64,000 bases of DNA from Pseudonocardia endophytica (lineage in GTDB: Bacteria > Actinomycetota > Actinomycetes > Mycobacteriales > Pseudonocardiaceae). The stretch's first letter is position 1. Each line of letters begins with the position of its first letter. The notes under the pieces are model-generated. The model ran no database searches and was not told the origin of the DNA. It saw only the letters and a list, made by a program, of their open reading frames with translations. The DNA lies in assembly GCF_004339565.1 (NCBI RefSeq), contig NZ_SMFZ01000001.1, positions 186,001 through 250,000 on the forward strand, in the 5' to 3' direction. Made by a program: the position numbers and the translations under genes. Shown piece by piece: positions 11,576 to 19,964 of this stretch.

Positions 11576-12802
11576 GTGACCGCCCTCCCCCCTCCGGTGA
11601 GCGCGTCGGACGTCGTCGCCGCCCGCGACCTGCTCGACGGCGTCGTCCGCACCACCCCGATGGCCGGCGCCAGGGCGCTGTCCGCCCTGACCGGAACGGC
11701 CGTGCACCTCAAGTGCGAGAACCTGCAGCGCACCGGCTCCTTCAAGATCCGCGGCGCGTACACCCGGATCGCCCGGCTGTCCGAGCGGGAACGGGCGGGA
11801 GGCGTCGTCGCGGCCAGCGCGGGCAACCACGCGCAGGGCGTCGCGCTCGCCGCGCAGCTGCTGGGCGTGCGGGCGACGGTGTTCATGCCGGAGCGGGCTG
11901 CGCTGCCGAAGGTGGACGCCACCCGCGGCTACGGCGCCGAGGTCGTGCTCGGCGGTGACACGGTCGACGACGCCGTCGTCGCGGCCGGCGAGGCGTCCGA
12001 GCGGACCGGTGCGGTGCTGGTGCATCCGTTCGACCACCCGGACGTCGTGGCCGGGCAGGGCACGGTCGGGCTGGAGATCCTCGAGCAGGTGCCGGACGTC
12101 GGGACGGTCCTCGTCTCGGCGGGCGGCGGCGGTCTGCTCGGGGGCGTCGCGGCGGTGCTGCGCGAGCGCAGGCCGGGCGTCCGGATCGTCGGGGTGCAGG
12201 CCGCCGGTGCCGCGGCGTGGCCGGGCTCGCTGGCGGCCGGGCACCCGGTCCGCGCGGGCGGGATGCGCACGATCGCCGACGGGATCGCGGTCGGACGGCC
12301 AGGCGACGTCACGTTCCCGCAGGTCTCAGCACTGATCGACGAGATGGTGACGGTCGACGAGGACATGATCGCCCGTGCGCTGGTGCACTGCCTGGAGCGG
12401 GCCAAGCTCGTCGTCGAACCGGCGGGTGCGGCCGCGGTCGCGGCGCTGATGGAGAACGCCGACCGGTTCGGTGCCACCGAGGGCCCGGTCGTCGCGGTGC
12501 TCTCCGGCGGCAACGTGGACCCGCTCGTGCTGCTGCAGGTGATCCGGCACGGCCTGGTCGCGTCGTCGCGCTACCTCGCGCTGCACGTCCGGGTGCAGGA
12601 CCGCCCCGGCGCGCTGGCCGAGCTGCTCACCCAGGTCGGCACGCTCGGCGCGAACGTCACCGACGTCGCGCACTCCCGGATCGTCGGGGCGCTGCCGGTC
12701 GGGGACGTCGACGTCGAGCTCAGCCTGGAGACGCGCGGCCCGGACCACCGCGACGCGATCGTCGCCGGTCTGCGGGCCGCCGGGCACACCGTGGGCGGCT
12801 GA
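11576..12802 (+). CDS. ilvA: Threonine ammonia-lyase (dehydratase) with C-terminal ACT domain
   Basis: 408 residues, the length of the TIGR01127-type enzyme. PLP-binding Lys57 lies in GSFKIRGAY, the substrate loop is ASAGNHAQGVA, and the phosphate loop is VSAGGGGLLGG. A C-terminal ACT domain (LHVRVQDRPGALAELL, then TLGANVTDVAHSR) indicates amino-acid feedback. Deaminates threonine to 2-oxobutyrate for isoleucine synthesis or catabolism. GTG 11576 gives the family N-terminus; the frame upstream to 11516 is not conserved. Divergent from the STAS gene and ending one base before the convergent thioesterase stop. Confidence 0.9.
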   Translation: MTALPPPVSASDVVAARDLLDGVVRTTPMAGARALSALTGTAVHLKCENLQRTGSFKIRGAYTRIARLSERERAGGVVAASAGNHAQGVALAAQLLGVRATVFMPERAALPKVDATRGYGAEVVLGGDTVDDAVVAAGEASERTGAVLVHPFDHPDVVAGQGTVGLEILEQVPDVGTVLVSAGGGGLLGGVAAVLRERRPGVRIVGVQAAGAAAWPGSLAAGHPVRAGGMRTIADGIAVGRPGDVTFPQVSALIDEMVTVDEDMIARALVHCLERAKLVVEPAGAAAVAALMENADRFGATEGPVVAVLSGGNVDPLVLLQVIRHGLVASSRYLALHVRVQDRPGALAELLTQVGTLGANVTDVAHSRIVGALPVGDVDVELSLETRGPDHRDAIVAGLRAAGHTVGG

Positions 12803-13153
12803 TCAGGAACCGAATCCCTCGCGCTCGACGACCACCCGGTCGATCTCGCCGTCCCCGACGACCGTGCCGTCGCCGTCACGGGCGCTGACCGTGAACCCGA
12901 GCCGCCCGCCGGACGGCTCCTCGCGCAGCGACGCCTCGACGGTCACGAGGCCGCCCACCGGCGTCGGCCGCTTGTGCCGGATCCGCACCGCCGTCCCGAC
13001 CGACGTCTGCCCGTCGCCGAGGTGCGGGCGCGCCGCCTGGACCGTCGCGGCCTCCATCCAGGCCAGCAGCCGCGGGGTGCCGAGGACCTCGACGTCGCCG
13101 CTGCCCAGCGCGACGGCCGTGTCGTCCACCGTAACCTCGTGGCTGGTGCTCAT
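12803..13153 (-). CDS. FlK-like hotdog thioesterase
   Basis: 116 residues, single hotdog domain. VLGTPRLLAWMEAATVQAA, SVGTAVRIRHKRPTPVG and an internal GGLVTVEASLR match the fluoroacetyl-CoA thioesterase (FlK) family, in which Thr, Glu and His near these motifs act on acyl-CoA thioesters. Most family members are not fluoroacetate-specific and I do not infer that here. Its start faces the enolase-superfamily gene across a 57-base spacer carrying a CTGTGATCACAG palindrome. Ends immediately next to the ilvA stop. Confidence 0.75.
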   Translation of the reverse strand: MSTSHEVTVDDTAVALGSGDVEVLGTPRLLAWMEAATVQAARPHLGDGQTSVGTAVRIRHKRPTPVGGLVTVEASLREEPSGGRLGFTVSARDGDGTVVGDGEIDRVVVEREGFGS

Positions 13154-13171
13154 CGTCCCCTCCCTGGTTGC

Positions 13172-13183
13172 CTGTGATCACAG
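13172..13183. promoter_or_regulatory. Perfect palindrome between divergent thioesterase and enolase-family genes
   Basis: CTGTGATCACAG is a perfect 12-base palindrome in a 57-base divergent spacer. It is placed to serve both promoters. It contains the TGTGA/TCACA half-sites of CRP-type proteins in overlapping form and would also fit a GntR-type dimer. No matching regulator is adjacent. Confidence 0.35.
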
Positions 13184-13210
13184 TGGAACACACCCGAGGA
13201 GGGGTCACCC

Positions 13211-14353
13211 GTGCGGATCGTCGACGTGATCGCGTTCCCGACGTCGTTCCGGCTCGCCCCTGACGAGCAGGTCACGCTCGGCATCGGGACGACCGTCAAG
13301 CGGGACGCGGTGATCGTCAAGGTGGTCACCGACGAGGGCGTGGTCGGCTGGGGCGAGGCCCATCACGGCCGTGCGCCGGGCACGGTCGCGCACCTGGTCT
13401 CGACGACGGTCCGGGAGCTGGTCGTCGGCCGCGACCCGCTGGACGTCGTCGGCGCGTGGGACGCCGTGTACCGGTCGCAGCTGGCCAGCCACGGCACCGG
13501 GGCCGCGGCGGCGATGGCGCTGTCCGGTGTGGACATGGCGCTGTGGGACATCCGGGGCAGGGCGGCCGGGATGCCGTTGTGCGCGTTGCTCGGCGGGGCG
13601 CGGCGGCCGGTCCCGGCGTACGCGGGTGGCGTCGCCATGGGGCACCAGCCGCCCGGTGACCTCGTCGCCGAGGCCGTCCCGCTCGTCGAGCAGGGCTACC
13701 GCGCGCTGAAGCTGCGGGTCGGCGACCGGCCGGACCGCGACCTGGAGCGGGTGCGGGCCGTCCGCGACGCCGTCGGCGACGACGTCGTGCTGCTCACCGA
13801 CGCGAACACCGGCTACGACCTCGCCGACGTCCGCGCCGTCACGCCGGAGCTGGAACGCCTGGACGTGGGCTGGCTGGAGGAGCCGTTCCCCGCTCACGAC
13901 CACCGGTCCTACGCCGCGGCCGCCCGCCTGACCCGGATCCCGCTGGCCGCGGGCGAGAACCACTACACGCGCTTCGAGTTCCACCGGCTCGTCGAGGACG
14001 GGGTCCTGTCGGTGCTGCAGCCGGACCTGTCCAAGGCGGGCGGGGTCACCGAGGTCGCCCGGATCGCGGCGATGGCGTCGGCGTGGAAGGTGCCGGTCCA
14101 CCCGCACTCGTCGATGACCGGACTGAACATGGCCGCGACCATCCATCTGCTCGCCGCGATCGACAACGCCGGATACTTCGAGGCGGACGTGTCCCGTCCG
14201 AACCGGTTCCGCGACGAGCTGGTGTCCACGCCGTGGGAGCTCGCGCCGGACGGGACGGTCACCCCGCTGCCGGGGCCGGGCATCGGCGTCGAGGTGGACG
14301 AGGACTTCCTGCGCGCCCACCCGGTGATCGACGGGCCGAGCTACGTCCGGTGA
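13211..14353 (+). CDS. Mandelate racemase/muconate lactonizing enzyme-family protein
   Basis: 380 residues, enolase superfamily. The N-terminal capping domain ends near residue 110. The barrel carries KLRVG (KxK-type base region), DANTGYD and EEPFPAHD and GENHY (three acidic Mg2+ ligand positions), and VHPHSS near the end for the second general base. Such enzymes abstract a proton alpha to a carboxylate (racemisation, cycloisomerisation or sugar-acid dehydration). GTG 13211 follows GAGGAGGGG. The substrate cannot be told from sequence. Divergent from the FlK-like thioesterase. Confidence 0.85.
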   Translation: MRIVDVIAFPTSFRLAPDEQVTLGIGTTVKRDAVIVKVVTDEGVVGWGEAHHGRAPGTVAHLVSTTVRELVVGRDPLDVVGAWDAVYRSQLASHGTGAAAAMALSGVDMALWDIRGRAAGMPLCALLGGARRPVPAYAGGVAMGHQPPGDLVAEAVPLVEQGYRALKLRVGDRPDRDLERVRAVRDAVGDDVVLLTDANTGYDLADVRAVTPELERLDVGWLEEPFPAHDHRSYAAAARLTRIPLAAGENHYTRFEFHRLVEDGVLSVLQPDLSKAGGVTEVARIAAMASAWKVPVHPHSSMTGLNMAATIHLLAAIDNAGYFEADVSRPNRFRDELVSTPWELAPDGTVTPLPGPGIGVEVDEDFLRAHPVIDGPSYVR

Positions 14354-14397
14354 GTGGTACGGATCACCCGGACACCTCACCGGGGTACCCTCGCCGG

Positions 14398-17300
14398 ATG
14401 GGCGACGGAGCAGTCCGGGTGCAGCTCATCGGCCGCATGGCGGTCGAGGGCGCCCCGCACGGCCCGGTCCCGAGCGGACGGGCCAGCCGTCTGCTCGCCA
14501 TGCTCGCGGTCCGGCACGGCGAGTTCGTCCCGGCGAGCACCCTGGCCGACCAGCTGTGGCCGGAGCGCCCCCCGGACCGGCCGGACCGCAACGTCGCGGC
14601 GCTCGTCAGCCGCCTGCGGCGCTCGCTGGGCCGGAACGCGATCGACGGCGGCCCGCGCGCCTACCGCCTCGTCCGCGGCCCGACGACGGTCGACCTCACC
14701 GAGGCGACCGATCTCGTGGCCGCCGCCGAGAGGGAGATGGCGACCCGGCCCGCCGTCGCGCTCGACGACGCCGGCCGTGCCGTCGAGCTGCTCGTGACCG
14801 GGACACCGCTGGCAGGTGAACCCGACGACGAGTGGGCCGACCAGGTTCGACGACGGGTGGAGACGGCACTGCGGCGCGCTCGCCGGTGCCGGTGGTCGGG
14901 TGCGCTGGCGGTCGGCGACCCGGACGTCGCGATCGACGAGGCGGGCCGCGCGCTGGACGCCGACCCGCTGGACGAGGACGCCTGTCGCGCGCTGATGCGC
15001 GCCCACATGCAGCGCGGGTCGACGGCCGCGGCGCTGGGGGCGTTCGACACGCTCCGCGAGGCGCTGTCCGCGCGGCTCGGCGTGGACCCGAGCGCCGAGA
15101 CCCGCCAGGTCCACCTGGACGTCCTGCGCGGCGACGGCGTCCCGCCCGCCCGTTCCGGGGGAACCGCGCCACGGACGCCGGCCCCGGTCGGGCGGGAGGA
15201 CGAGTTCGCCCGGCTCGTCGACATGTGGGCGGGCGCCGGGCAGGGACGGCGCTCGATCGCCCTGCTGCACGGCGAGTCCGGGATCGGCAAGAGCACGCTC
15301 TGCGAGGCGCTGTGCCGCGAGGCCGCCTCGACCGGCGCGGTCACCGTGACCGCGCGCTGCGCGGAGGCCGAGCGCTCGCTGTACCTGCAGCCGTTCGCGC
15401 AGTGCGTGCGCGAGATCGTCGCCCGGCACGCGCCCGGCGCCGCGGACCGGCTCTCCGGCGCCGAGCGCCGCGCGCTCGCCGCGCTCGTTCCGGAGCTGGA
15501 CCCGGCGGCCGACTCGCCGTCCGGATCCGAGCTGCGGCACCGGCGCACGGTCGAGGCGCTCACGGCGTTCCTGGCGCACGTCGCGCGGTCGAGGCCGCTG
15601 CTGCTCGCCGTCGAGGACCTGGAGCACGCCGGGGAGACCACGCTCGAGGTGCTGCACCACCTCGCCGACCGGCTCACCGAGGTGCCGGTGCTGCTCGTGG
15701 TCACCGAGAACACGTCGGAGAACCGGCGGAGGGCGGTGGCGCTGGACGACGTCGCCGTCGACGTCGAGGTCGGGCCGCTCTCCCGGGACGCGGTCGCGCG
15801 ACTGCTGCGCGAGGCCGGGTCGCAGCACGACCTGGACCGGTTCTTCACCTGGACCGGAGGGTCGCCGCTGCTGGTCAGCGAGCTGCTGCGGCACCCGGCG
15901 CCGTCCGGAGGCACGGGCCGTGACAGCGGAGCGCCCGACATCCCTGACACGCTGCACGACGCGCTGGCCCGCCGCCTGGCCGGTACCGCGGAGGACGTGC
16001 GGGAGCTGCTCGCCCAGGCGGCCGTGTTCGGCCGCGCGTTCACCGTCGACGACGTCGCCGCGCTCGCCCGGATCCCGGTCGAGGAGTGCGCGCACCGCTG
16101 CGAGCGGGCGCTGCGCGCCGGGCTCGTCGTCGCCCAGGAGCAGAGCTTCCGGTTCGCGAACGACATCCTGCGCGAGATCATCCACCAGGACACTCCCGCT
16201 CCGGTGCGGGTCAGCAGGCACCGCCGCGCCGCTCGCCTGTTCCCGGACCGGCCGGAGATCGCGGCCCGCCACCACGCCGAGGCCGGCGACCACATCGACG
16301 CCGCCAGGGCGTGGGGTGACGCCGCGGAGGCCGCGCACCGCGCGTTCGCGCACACCGAGGCCGAGCGGATGCTCAGCCGCGCCGTCGAGCAGGCCGACCT
16401 CGGCGGCGACCGCGCACAGGCCGCGCAGATGCGGCTGCGCCGCGGCACGGTCCGCTGCGACCTGGCCCGCCACGAGGACGCCCGCGACGACCACGAGCGC
16501 GCCCTGGACCTGGCCCGCGCGCTCGGCGACGAGAGCCTGGAGGCCCGCGCACTGGAGGGTCTCGGCTGGACGGCGCTCTACGCCAGGGACGCGATGGCCG
16601 CCGTCGACCTGGCCGAGCGGGCCGGGCACCTGGCCGAGTCCGCCGCCGCGGCGCCGGGGGCACGGCGCAGCTCGCTGCTGCTGCTCGGACGGGTCCGGCA
16701 CTGGGACGGCGACTACGACGGCGCCACCCGCTCCTACGACGAGGTGCTCGAGGTCGGCCCCGCGGACACCCTGGCCGCGACGGCGACCGCCTACCGCGGT
16801 GCGCTGCTGCAGCACATGGACCGGTTCGCCGAGGCGAGGGCCGTGCTGGAACGCGCCGTCGTGCTGTGCGCGCGCACCGGCGAGTTCCGGACACTGCTGC
16901 AGAGCCTGTTCTTCTGCGCGCTGGCCCGCGGTGACGTCGGCGACTTCTCCGGCGCCCTGCGCTCGCTCGGCAGGGCCCGCACGTTGATCGACGAGGCGGG
17001 CGTCGACTACTACCGCGCCGGCATCGAGACGACGACGTCGTGGGTGTGGCAGGAGCTCGGCGAGATCGGGAGGGCCCGCGAGCACGCCGGGATCGCCGTC
17101 GGTCTGGCCCGCCGCGGTGGCGGCGCGCTCGAGCTGGAGCAGGAGCTGCACGCGCTGCTCGCGCTCGCCGACTGCGACCTGCTCGAGGGCCGCGACGACG
17201 ACGCGGGCGCCGGCGTCGAGGCCGCCGCCCCGCTGCTCAAGGTGTCACTGCCGTTCCGGCCGCGCGCCGAGATGCGGCTGATCGAGATGCAGGCCCGGTG

Positions 17301-17571
17301 GGAACCGGAGCGGGCCGAGGAGCTGCTCGCCTACGCGCGGCGGTTCCGGTCGGCGAAGTACGAGGCGCTGGCGCTCACCCACCTCGGGCGTGACGAGGAG
17401 GCCGCGACGGCGGCCGCCCGGACCGGATCCGATCTCGTCGTGGCGTCCGTCGGCGCGTCGGCGACCCGCGCCGCGGCGCGCGACCGGATCTGCGCGGGCC
17501 TGCCGGCCGAGCTGCGGACGGCGTTCGCCGCGAGGGGGCGGCTGGGGACGCCGTCACCCGTCCTGCACTGA
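14398..17571 (+). CDS. AfsR/SARP-type transcriptional regulator with AAA ATPase and TPR region
   Basis: 1057 residues. The N-terminal winged-helix DNA-binding domain (about 10-90; TLADQLWPERPPDRP, NVAALVSRLRRSLG) is followed by a bacterial transcriptional activation domain (about 95-245), an AAA ATPase with Walker A GESGIGKST (292-300) and Walker B-like LLLAVEDLEHA, and a long helical TPR-like C-terminus. There is no C-terminal LuxR HTH, so this is the SARP rather than the LAL class. ATG 14398 gives the conserved VRVQLIGRMAV start; the frame open back to 14083 is a shadow of the preceding gene. Such regulators often control secondary metabolism; its target is not evident. Its 3' end overlaps the GNAT gene by 18 bases, convergently. 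Confidence 0.85.
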   Translation: MGDGAVRVQLIGRMAVEGAPHGPVPSGRASRLLAMLAVRHGEFVPASTLADQLWPERPPDRPDRNVAALVSRLRRSLGRNAIDGGPRAYRLVRGPTTVDLTEATDLVAAAEREMATRPAVALDDAGRAVELLVTGTPLAGEPDDEWADQVRRRVETALRRARRCRWSGALAVGDPDVAIDEAGRALDADPLDEDACRALMRAHMQRGSTAAALGAFDTLREALSARLGVDPSAETRQVHLDVLRGDGVPPARSGGTAPRTPAPVGREDEFARLVDMWAGAGQGRRSIALLHGESGIGKSTLCEALCREAASTGAVTVTARCAEAERSLYLQPFAQCVREIVARHAPGAADRLSGAERRALAALVPELDPAADSPSGSELRHRRTVEALTAFLAHVARSRPLLLAVEDLEHAGETTLEVLHHLADRLTEVPVLLVVTENTSENRRRAVALDDVAVDVEVGPLSRDAVARLLREAGSQHDLDRFFTWTGGSPLLVSELLRHPAPSGGTGRDSGAPDIPDTLHDALARRLAGTAEDVRELLAQAAVFGRAFTVDDVAALARIPVEECAHRCERALRAGLVVAQEQSFRFANDILREIIHQDTPAPVRVSRHRRAARLFPDRPEIAARHHAEAGDHIDAARAWGDAAEAAHRAFAHTEAERMLSRAVEQADLGGDRAQAAQMRLRRGTVRCDLARHEDARDDHERALDLARALGDESLEARALEGLGWTALYARDAMAAVDLAERAGHLAESAAAAPGARRSSLLLLGRVRHWDGDYDGATRSYDEVLEVGPADTLAATATAYRGALLQHMDRFAEARAVLERAVVLCARTGEFRTLLQSLFFCALARGDVGDFSGALRSLGRARTLIDEAGVDYYRAGIETTTSWVWQELGEIGRAREHAGIAVGLARRGGGALELEQELHALLALADCDLLEGRDDDAGAGVEAAAPLLKVSLPFRPRAEMRLIEMQARWEPERAEELLAYARRFRSAKYEALALTHLGRDEEAATAAARTGSDLVVASVGASATRAAARDRICAGLPAELRTAFAARGRLGTPSPVLH

Positions 17572-18063
17572 GCCCCGCACCGAGCCCGGCAGCTCGATCG
17601 TCATCGCGACGTGCGGCAGGCCCGCGTACGTCTCGGTCCCGACGGCGGTCCAGCCGAGGCGCTCGAAGAACCGCCGGTTCGGCACCTGGACGTGGGCCAG
17701 CATCCGGCTCCCGCCGAGCGCGCCCGCCGTGGCCACGGCGAACCGCACGAGCGGCCCGCCCGCGCCTGCCGAGCGCCGGTCGGACAGCACCGCCAGCCGG
17801 TCGCCCTGCCAGAGGCCGGCCTCGTCGGAGGAGCCCAGCGGGTAGAGGCGCACCGTTCCCACCGCGGCGTCGTCGGCGAACGCCAGCACGTGCAACACGT
17901 CCGGCCGCGCGTCCACCGCGTCCACATCGGACTCCGGGAACACCCCCTGTTCCCCGACGAACACGGAGTGCCGGATCCGGTGATGCTCGGCCAGCTCGTC
18001 CGCACCGGCGACCACCCGGCAGGTGATCTCCCTCGTCGACGGGCGCTCGGTCGCGCGGGTCAC
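17554..18063 (-). CDS. MSMEG_0567/Sll0786-family GNAT acetyltransferase
   Basis: 169 residues. HHRIRHSVFVGEQGVFPESD, GTVRLYPLG, WQGDRLAVL, VRFAVATAGALGG and AHVQVPNRRFFERLGW match the GNAT family that accompanies the Nit1C nitrogen-starvation cluster (TIGR04045 as I recall it). The acetyl-CoA loop RSAGAGGPLVRFA is slightly degenerate. GTG 18063 overlaps the radical SAM stop by four bases, so the pair is coupled, as in the mycobacterial cluster. The substrate of the family is not established to my knowledge. Confidence 0.85.
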   Translation of the reverse strand: MTRATERPSTREITCRVVAGADELAEHHRIRHSVFVGEQGVFPESDVDAVDARPDVLHVLAFADDAAVGTVRLYPLGSSDEAGLWQGDRLAVLSDRRSAGAGGPLVRFAVATAGALGGSRMLAHVQVPNRRFFERLGWTAVGTETYAGLPHVAMTIELPGSVRGSVQDG

Positions 18064-19187
18064 GACAGCCCCGCCGGGCGGGGCCCGATCTGCAGCAGCG
18101 TCTTGCCGCCGACCTGGCCGCCCCGCTGCACGGCGTCGATCGCCGAGCAGGCCTGGCAGCGCGCGCAGCCGGCCACGGCGTCGTCGGAGCTCATGCCGCG
18201 CAACGTCATGTGGTCCGCGACCCGCTCATAGACGTCCGCGCTGTACTCCGCCGACGGCGCCGGCACGTGTTCCATGAGAGAGCCCGCGACCGGGCGCAGC
18301 GGCACGACGAACGGGTACACGCCGATGTCCACCGCGCGACGGCAGCCCTCGACGGTGACGTCCGGGTCCTCGCCCATCCCGAGGATGACGTAGGTCGACA
18401 CGCGGCCGCGGCCCCACAGCGCGACGGCCCGCTCCCACGTCCGGAAGTACGTGTCGATCCCGGTGCGCGCCTTGCCAGGAGCCACCCGCGCCAGCACGTC
18501 GGGATCGAACGACTCGATGTGGATGCCGACGGCGTCGGCCCCGCCCGTCGCGTGCACCTCGTCCAGGATCGCGAGGTCTCGCGGCGGCTCGAACTGGATC
18601 TCCACCGGAAGGCCGCTGGCGTCCTTCACGGCACGCCCGCAGCGGGCCACGTAGCGGGCGCCGCGGTCCGGGGCGGTGGAGCTGCCGGTGGTCAGCGTGA
18701 CGTCGACGGCACCGTCCAGATCCCGTGCCGCCACGGCGACCTCGGCGAGCTGCTCGGGCGTCTTCTTCGCGATCGTCGCGCCGGAGGCGAGCGACAGCCC
18801 GATCCCGCAGAACCCGCACTGGTCGGACGTGTTCCAGTAGTTGCAGGCCTGCACGACCGTGCTGGCCAGCGAGTCCAGGTGCAGCAGCGCGATCTTCGAG
18901 TACGGCGTGCCGTCGGCCGTGGTGAGGTCGTAGAACCGCGGGCGACGCGACCGGGAGACGCCGGCCAGGCGCTCACCGTCGCGGTAGACGCCGTTGCCGC
19001 CGCCGTCCTCGAGCTTGAGCACGTACGGCGAGCGCGCGTCCGTCGGCACCGTGACCGGACGACCGTCCAGCCAGATCATCCCCGAGTCGGTCGGCCCCGC
19101 GCCGCCGGTCCGGGTCTCGACCGCGGTCTCCACCCGCAGGCCGTGGCTCTGCAGGGCGGCGACGAGCTCGCCGAGGTCGTCCGTCAT
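18060..19187 (-). CDS. MSMEG_0568-family radical SAM protein
   Basis: 375 residues. The cluster-binding cysteines lie in ACNYWNTSDQCGFCG (Cys115, Cys124, Cys127), a C-x8-C-x2-C spacing instead of the classical C-x3-C-x2-C. LSLASGATIAKKTPEQLAEV follows, then GIHIESFD and VSTYVILGMGED of the SAM barrel. A C-terminal Cys pair (AGCARCQAC) may hold another cluster. This is the Nit1C-associated radical SAM family (TIGR04043 as I recall). ATG 19187 is preceded by GGAGG. Chemistry not established; it pairs with the coupled acetyltransferase downstream and a 217-residue unknown upstream. Confidence 0.88.
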   Translation of the reverse strand: MTDDLGELVAALQSHGLRVETAVETRTGGAGPTDSGMIWLDGRPVTVPTDARSPYVLKLEDGGGNGVYRDGERLAGVSRSRRPRFYDLTTADGTPYSKIALLHLDSLASTVVQACNYWNTSDQCGFCGIGLSLASGATIAKKTPEQLAEVAVAARDLDGAVDVTLTTGSSTAPDRGARYVARCGRAVKDASGLPVEIQFEPPRDLAILDEVHATGGADAVGIHIESFDPDVLARVAPGKARTGIDTYFRTWERAVALWGRGRVSTYVILGMGEDPDVTVEGCRRAVDIGVYPFVVPLRPVAGSLMEHVPAPSAEYSADVYERVADHMTLRGMSSDDAVAGCARCQACSAIDAVQRGGQVGGKTLLQIGPRPAGLS

Positions 19188-19208
19188 GTGTCCTCCGCCG
19201 ATCCGACA

Positions 19209-19219
19209 TTCACCTTAGG
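19209..19219 (-). promoter_or_regulatory. Copy 1 of the shared motif before the radical SAM operon
   Basis: TTCACCTTAGG on the plus strand (CCTAAGGTGAA in the direction of transcription) lies 22-32 bases ahead of the radical SAM start. The same 11-mer recurs at 36489-36499 ahead of the ComA-like gene. TAAGGT fits the TAnnnT -10 form of actinobacterial promoters. Either a shared promoter core or an operator; see findings. Confidence 0.4.
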
Positions 19220-19228
19220 ATACGTTCA

Positions 19229-19882
19229 TCAGCTATCGGAACCGTCGCGGTCGCGCGTGTCAAGACGCTCCGAGATCTCGCGGCGGCGGCGCTCCCGGTC
19301 GGCCTCCCACTCGGCCGTCGTCGCGAACGCGGTGTCGACGCCGTCCGGACCGGCCAGCGGCTCACCGGACACCGTGTCGAGCACCATCTCGGAGATGCGG
19401 AACGGCTCGTCGCCGAGGTACGGATCGGCCGTCGCGACGATCGTCGTGCCGGTCGCGAGGTGCATCTCGGCCACCCGCGTCGCCGACCGGTCCACCTCGA
19501 CCCACGTGAGCCCGTCGGCACGCGCGGCGGCGATCCGCTCGGCGCGCCGCCACCGGGCCCGCGCGGCCGCCAGCTCGTCGCCGCGCAGCGAGCACGCGGC
19601 GGCCAGCAGCTCCGGCTGGACCACCGCGCGCTCCCCCGTCGCGCCGAGTCCGGACAGGAGCGCCGACGGCGCCGCCTCGAGCGCGACGAGCTCCTCCAGC
19701 GAGCCGGCGTGCTCCCGCAGGGCGTCGACGATCTCCCCGACGGCCTGCGCGGCGAGCTCGTAGGAGGCGCCGTCGGACAGCGCGATCGGCCACAACCGGT
19801 CCCCGGCGGCCCGCCATCGACGGCGCGCGTCGGCGATCCGTGGGTCCTCGTCGGTCACGCCGAACGCCGCGGGCAGCTGCAC
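19229..19882 (-). CDS. Hypothetical protein upstream of the radical SAM gene
   Basis: 217 residues from GTG 19882, chosen because AGGAGG lies five bases ahead of it; the frame extends to 19909 without a better site. Not recognised. An Arg/Trp-rich helical N-terminal part (RIADARRRWRAAGDRLWPIA) and Ala/Leu-rich helices are followed by a beta-like end (RVAEMHLATGTTIVATADPYL) and an acidic/basic tail. No membrane segment or metal site. It heads the minus-strand operon with radical SAM and GNAT genes and diverges from carbamate kinase. Confidence 0.6.
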   Translation of the reverse strand: MQLPAAFGVTDEDPRIADARRRWRAAGDRLWPIALSDGASYELAAQAVGEIVDALREHAGSLEELVALEAAPSALLSGLGATGERAVVQPELLAAACSLRGDELAAARARWRRAERIAAARADGLTWVEVDRSATRVAEMHLATGTTIVATADPYLGDEPFRISEMVLDTVSGEPLAGPDGVDTAFATTAEWEADRERRRREISERLDTRDRDGSDS

Positions 19883-19917
19883 CGTGTCCTCCTGGTTCCC
19901 GAACCGCACATCCGTCC

Positions 19918-19928
19918 ACTATAGTAAA
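19918..19928. promoter_or_regulatory. Symmetrical -10 region between divergent operons
   Basis: ACTATAGT (19918-19925) is a palindrome that reads TATAGT, close to the TATAAT consensus, on both strands. It lies between the 217-residue gene (minus) and carbamate kinase (plus). The 11-mer TTTACTATAGT (minus strand, 19918-19928) matches TTTACGATACT at 27924-27934, ahead of the XRE-cupin gene, in 9 of 11 positions. No clear -35 box on either side. Confidence 0.4.
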
Positions 19929-19964
19929 TGGGGTGGCGGATCGTGGATACCCGGTGAGCGGCTG

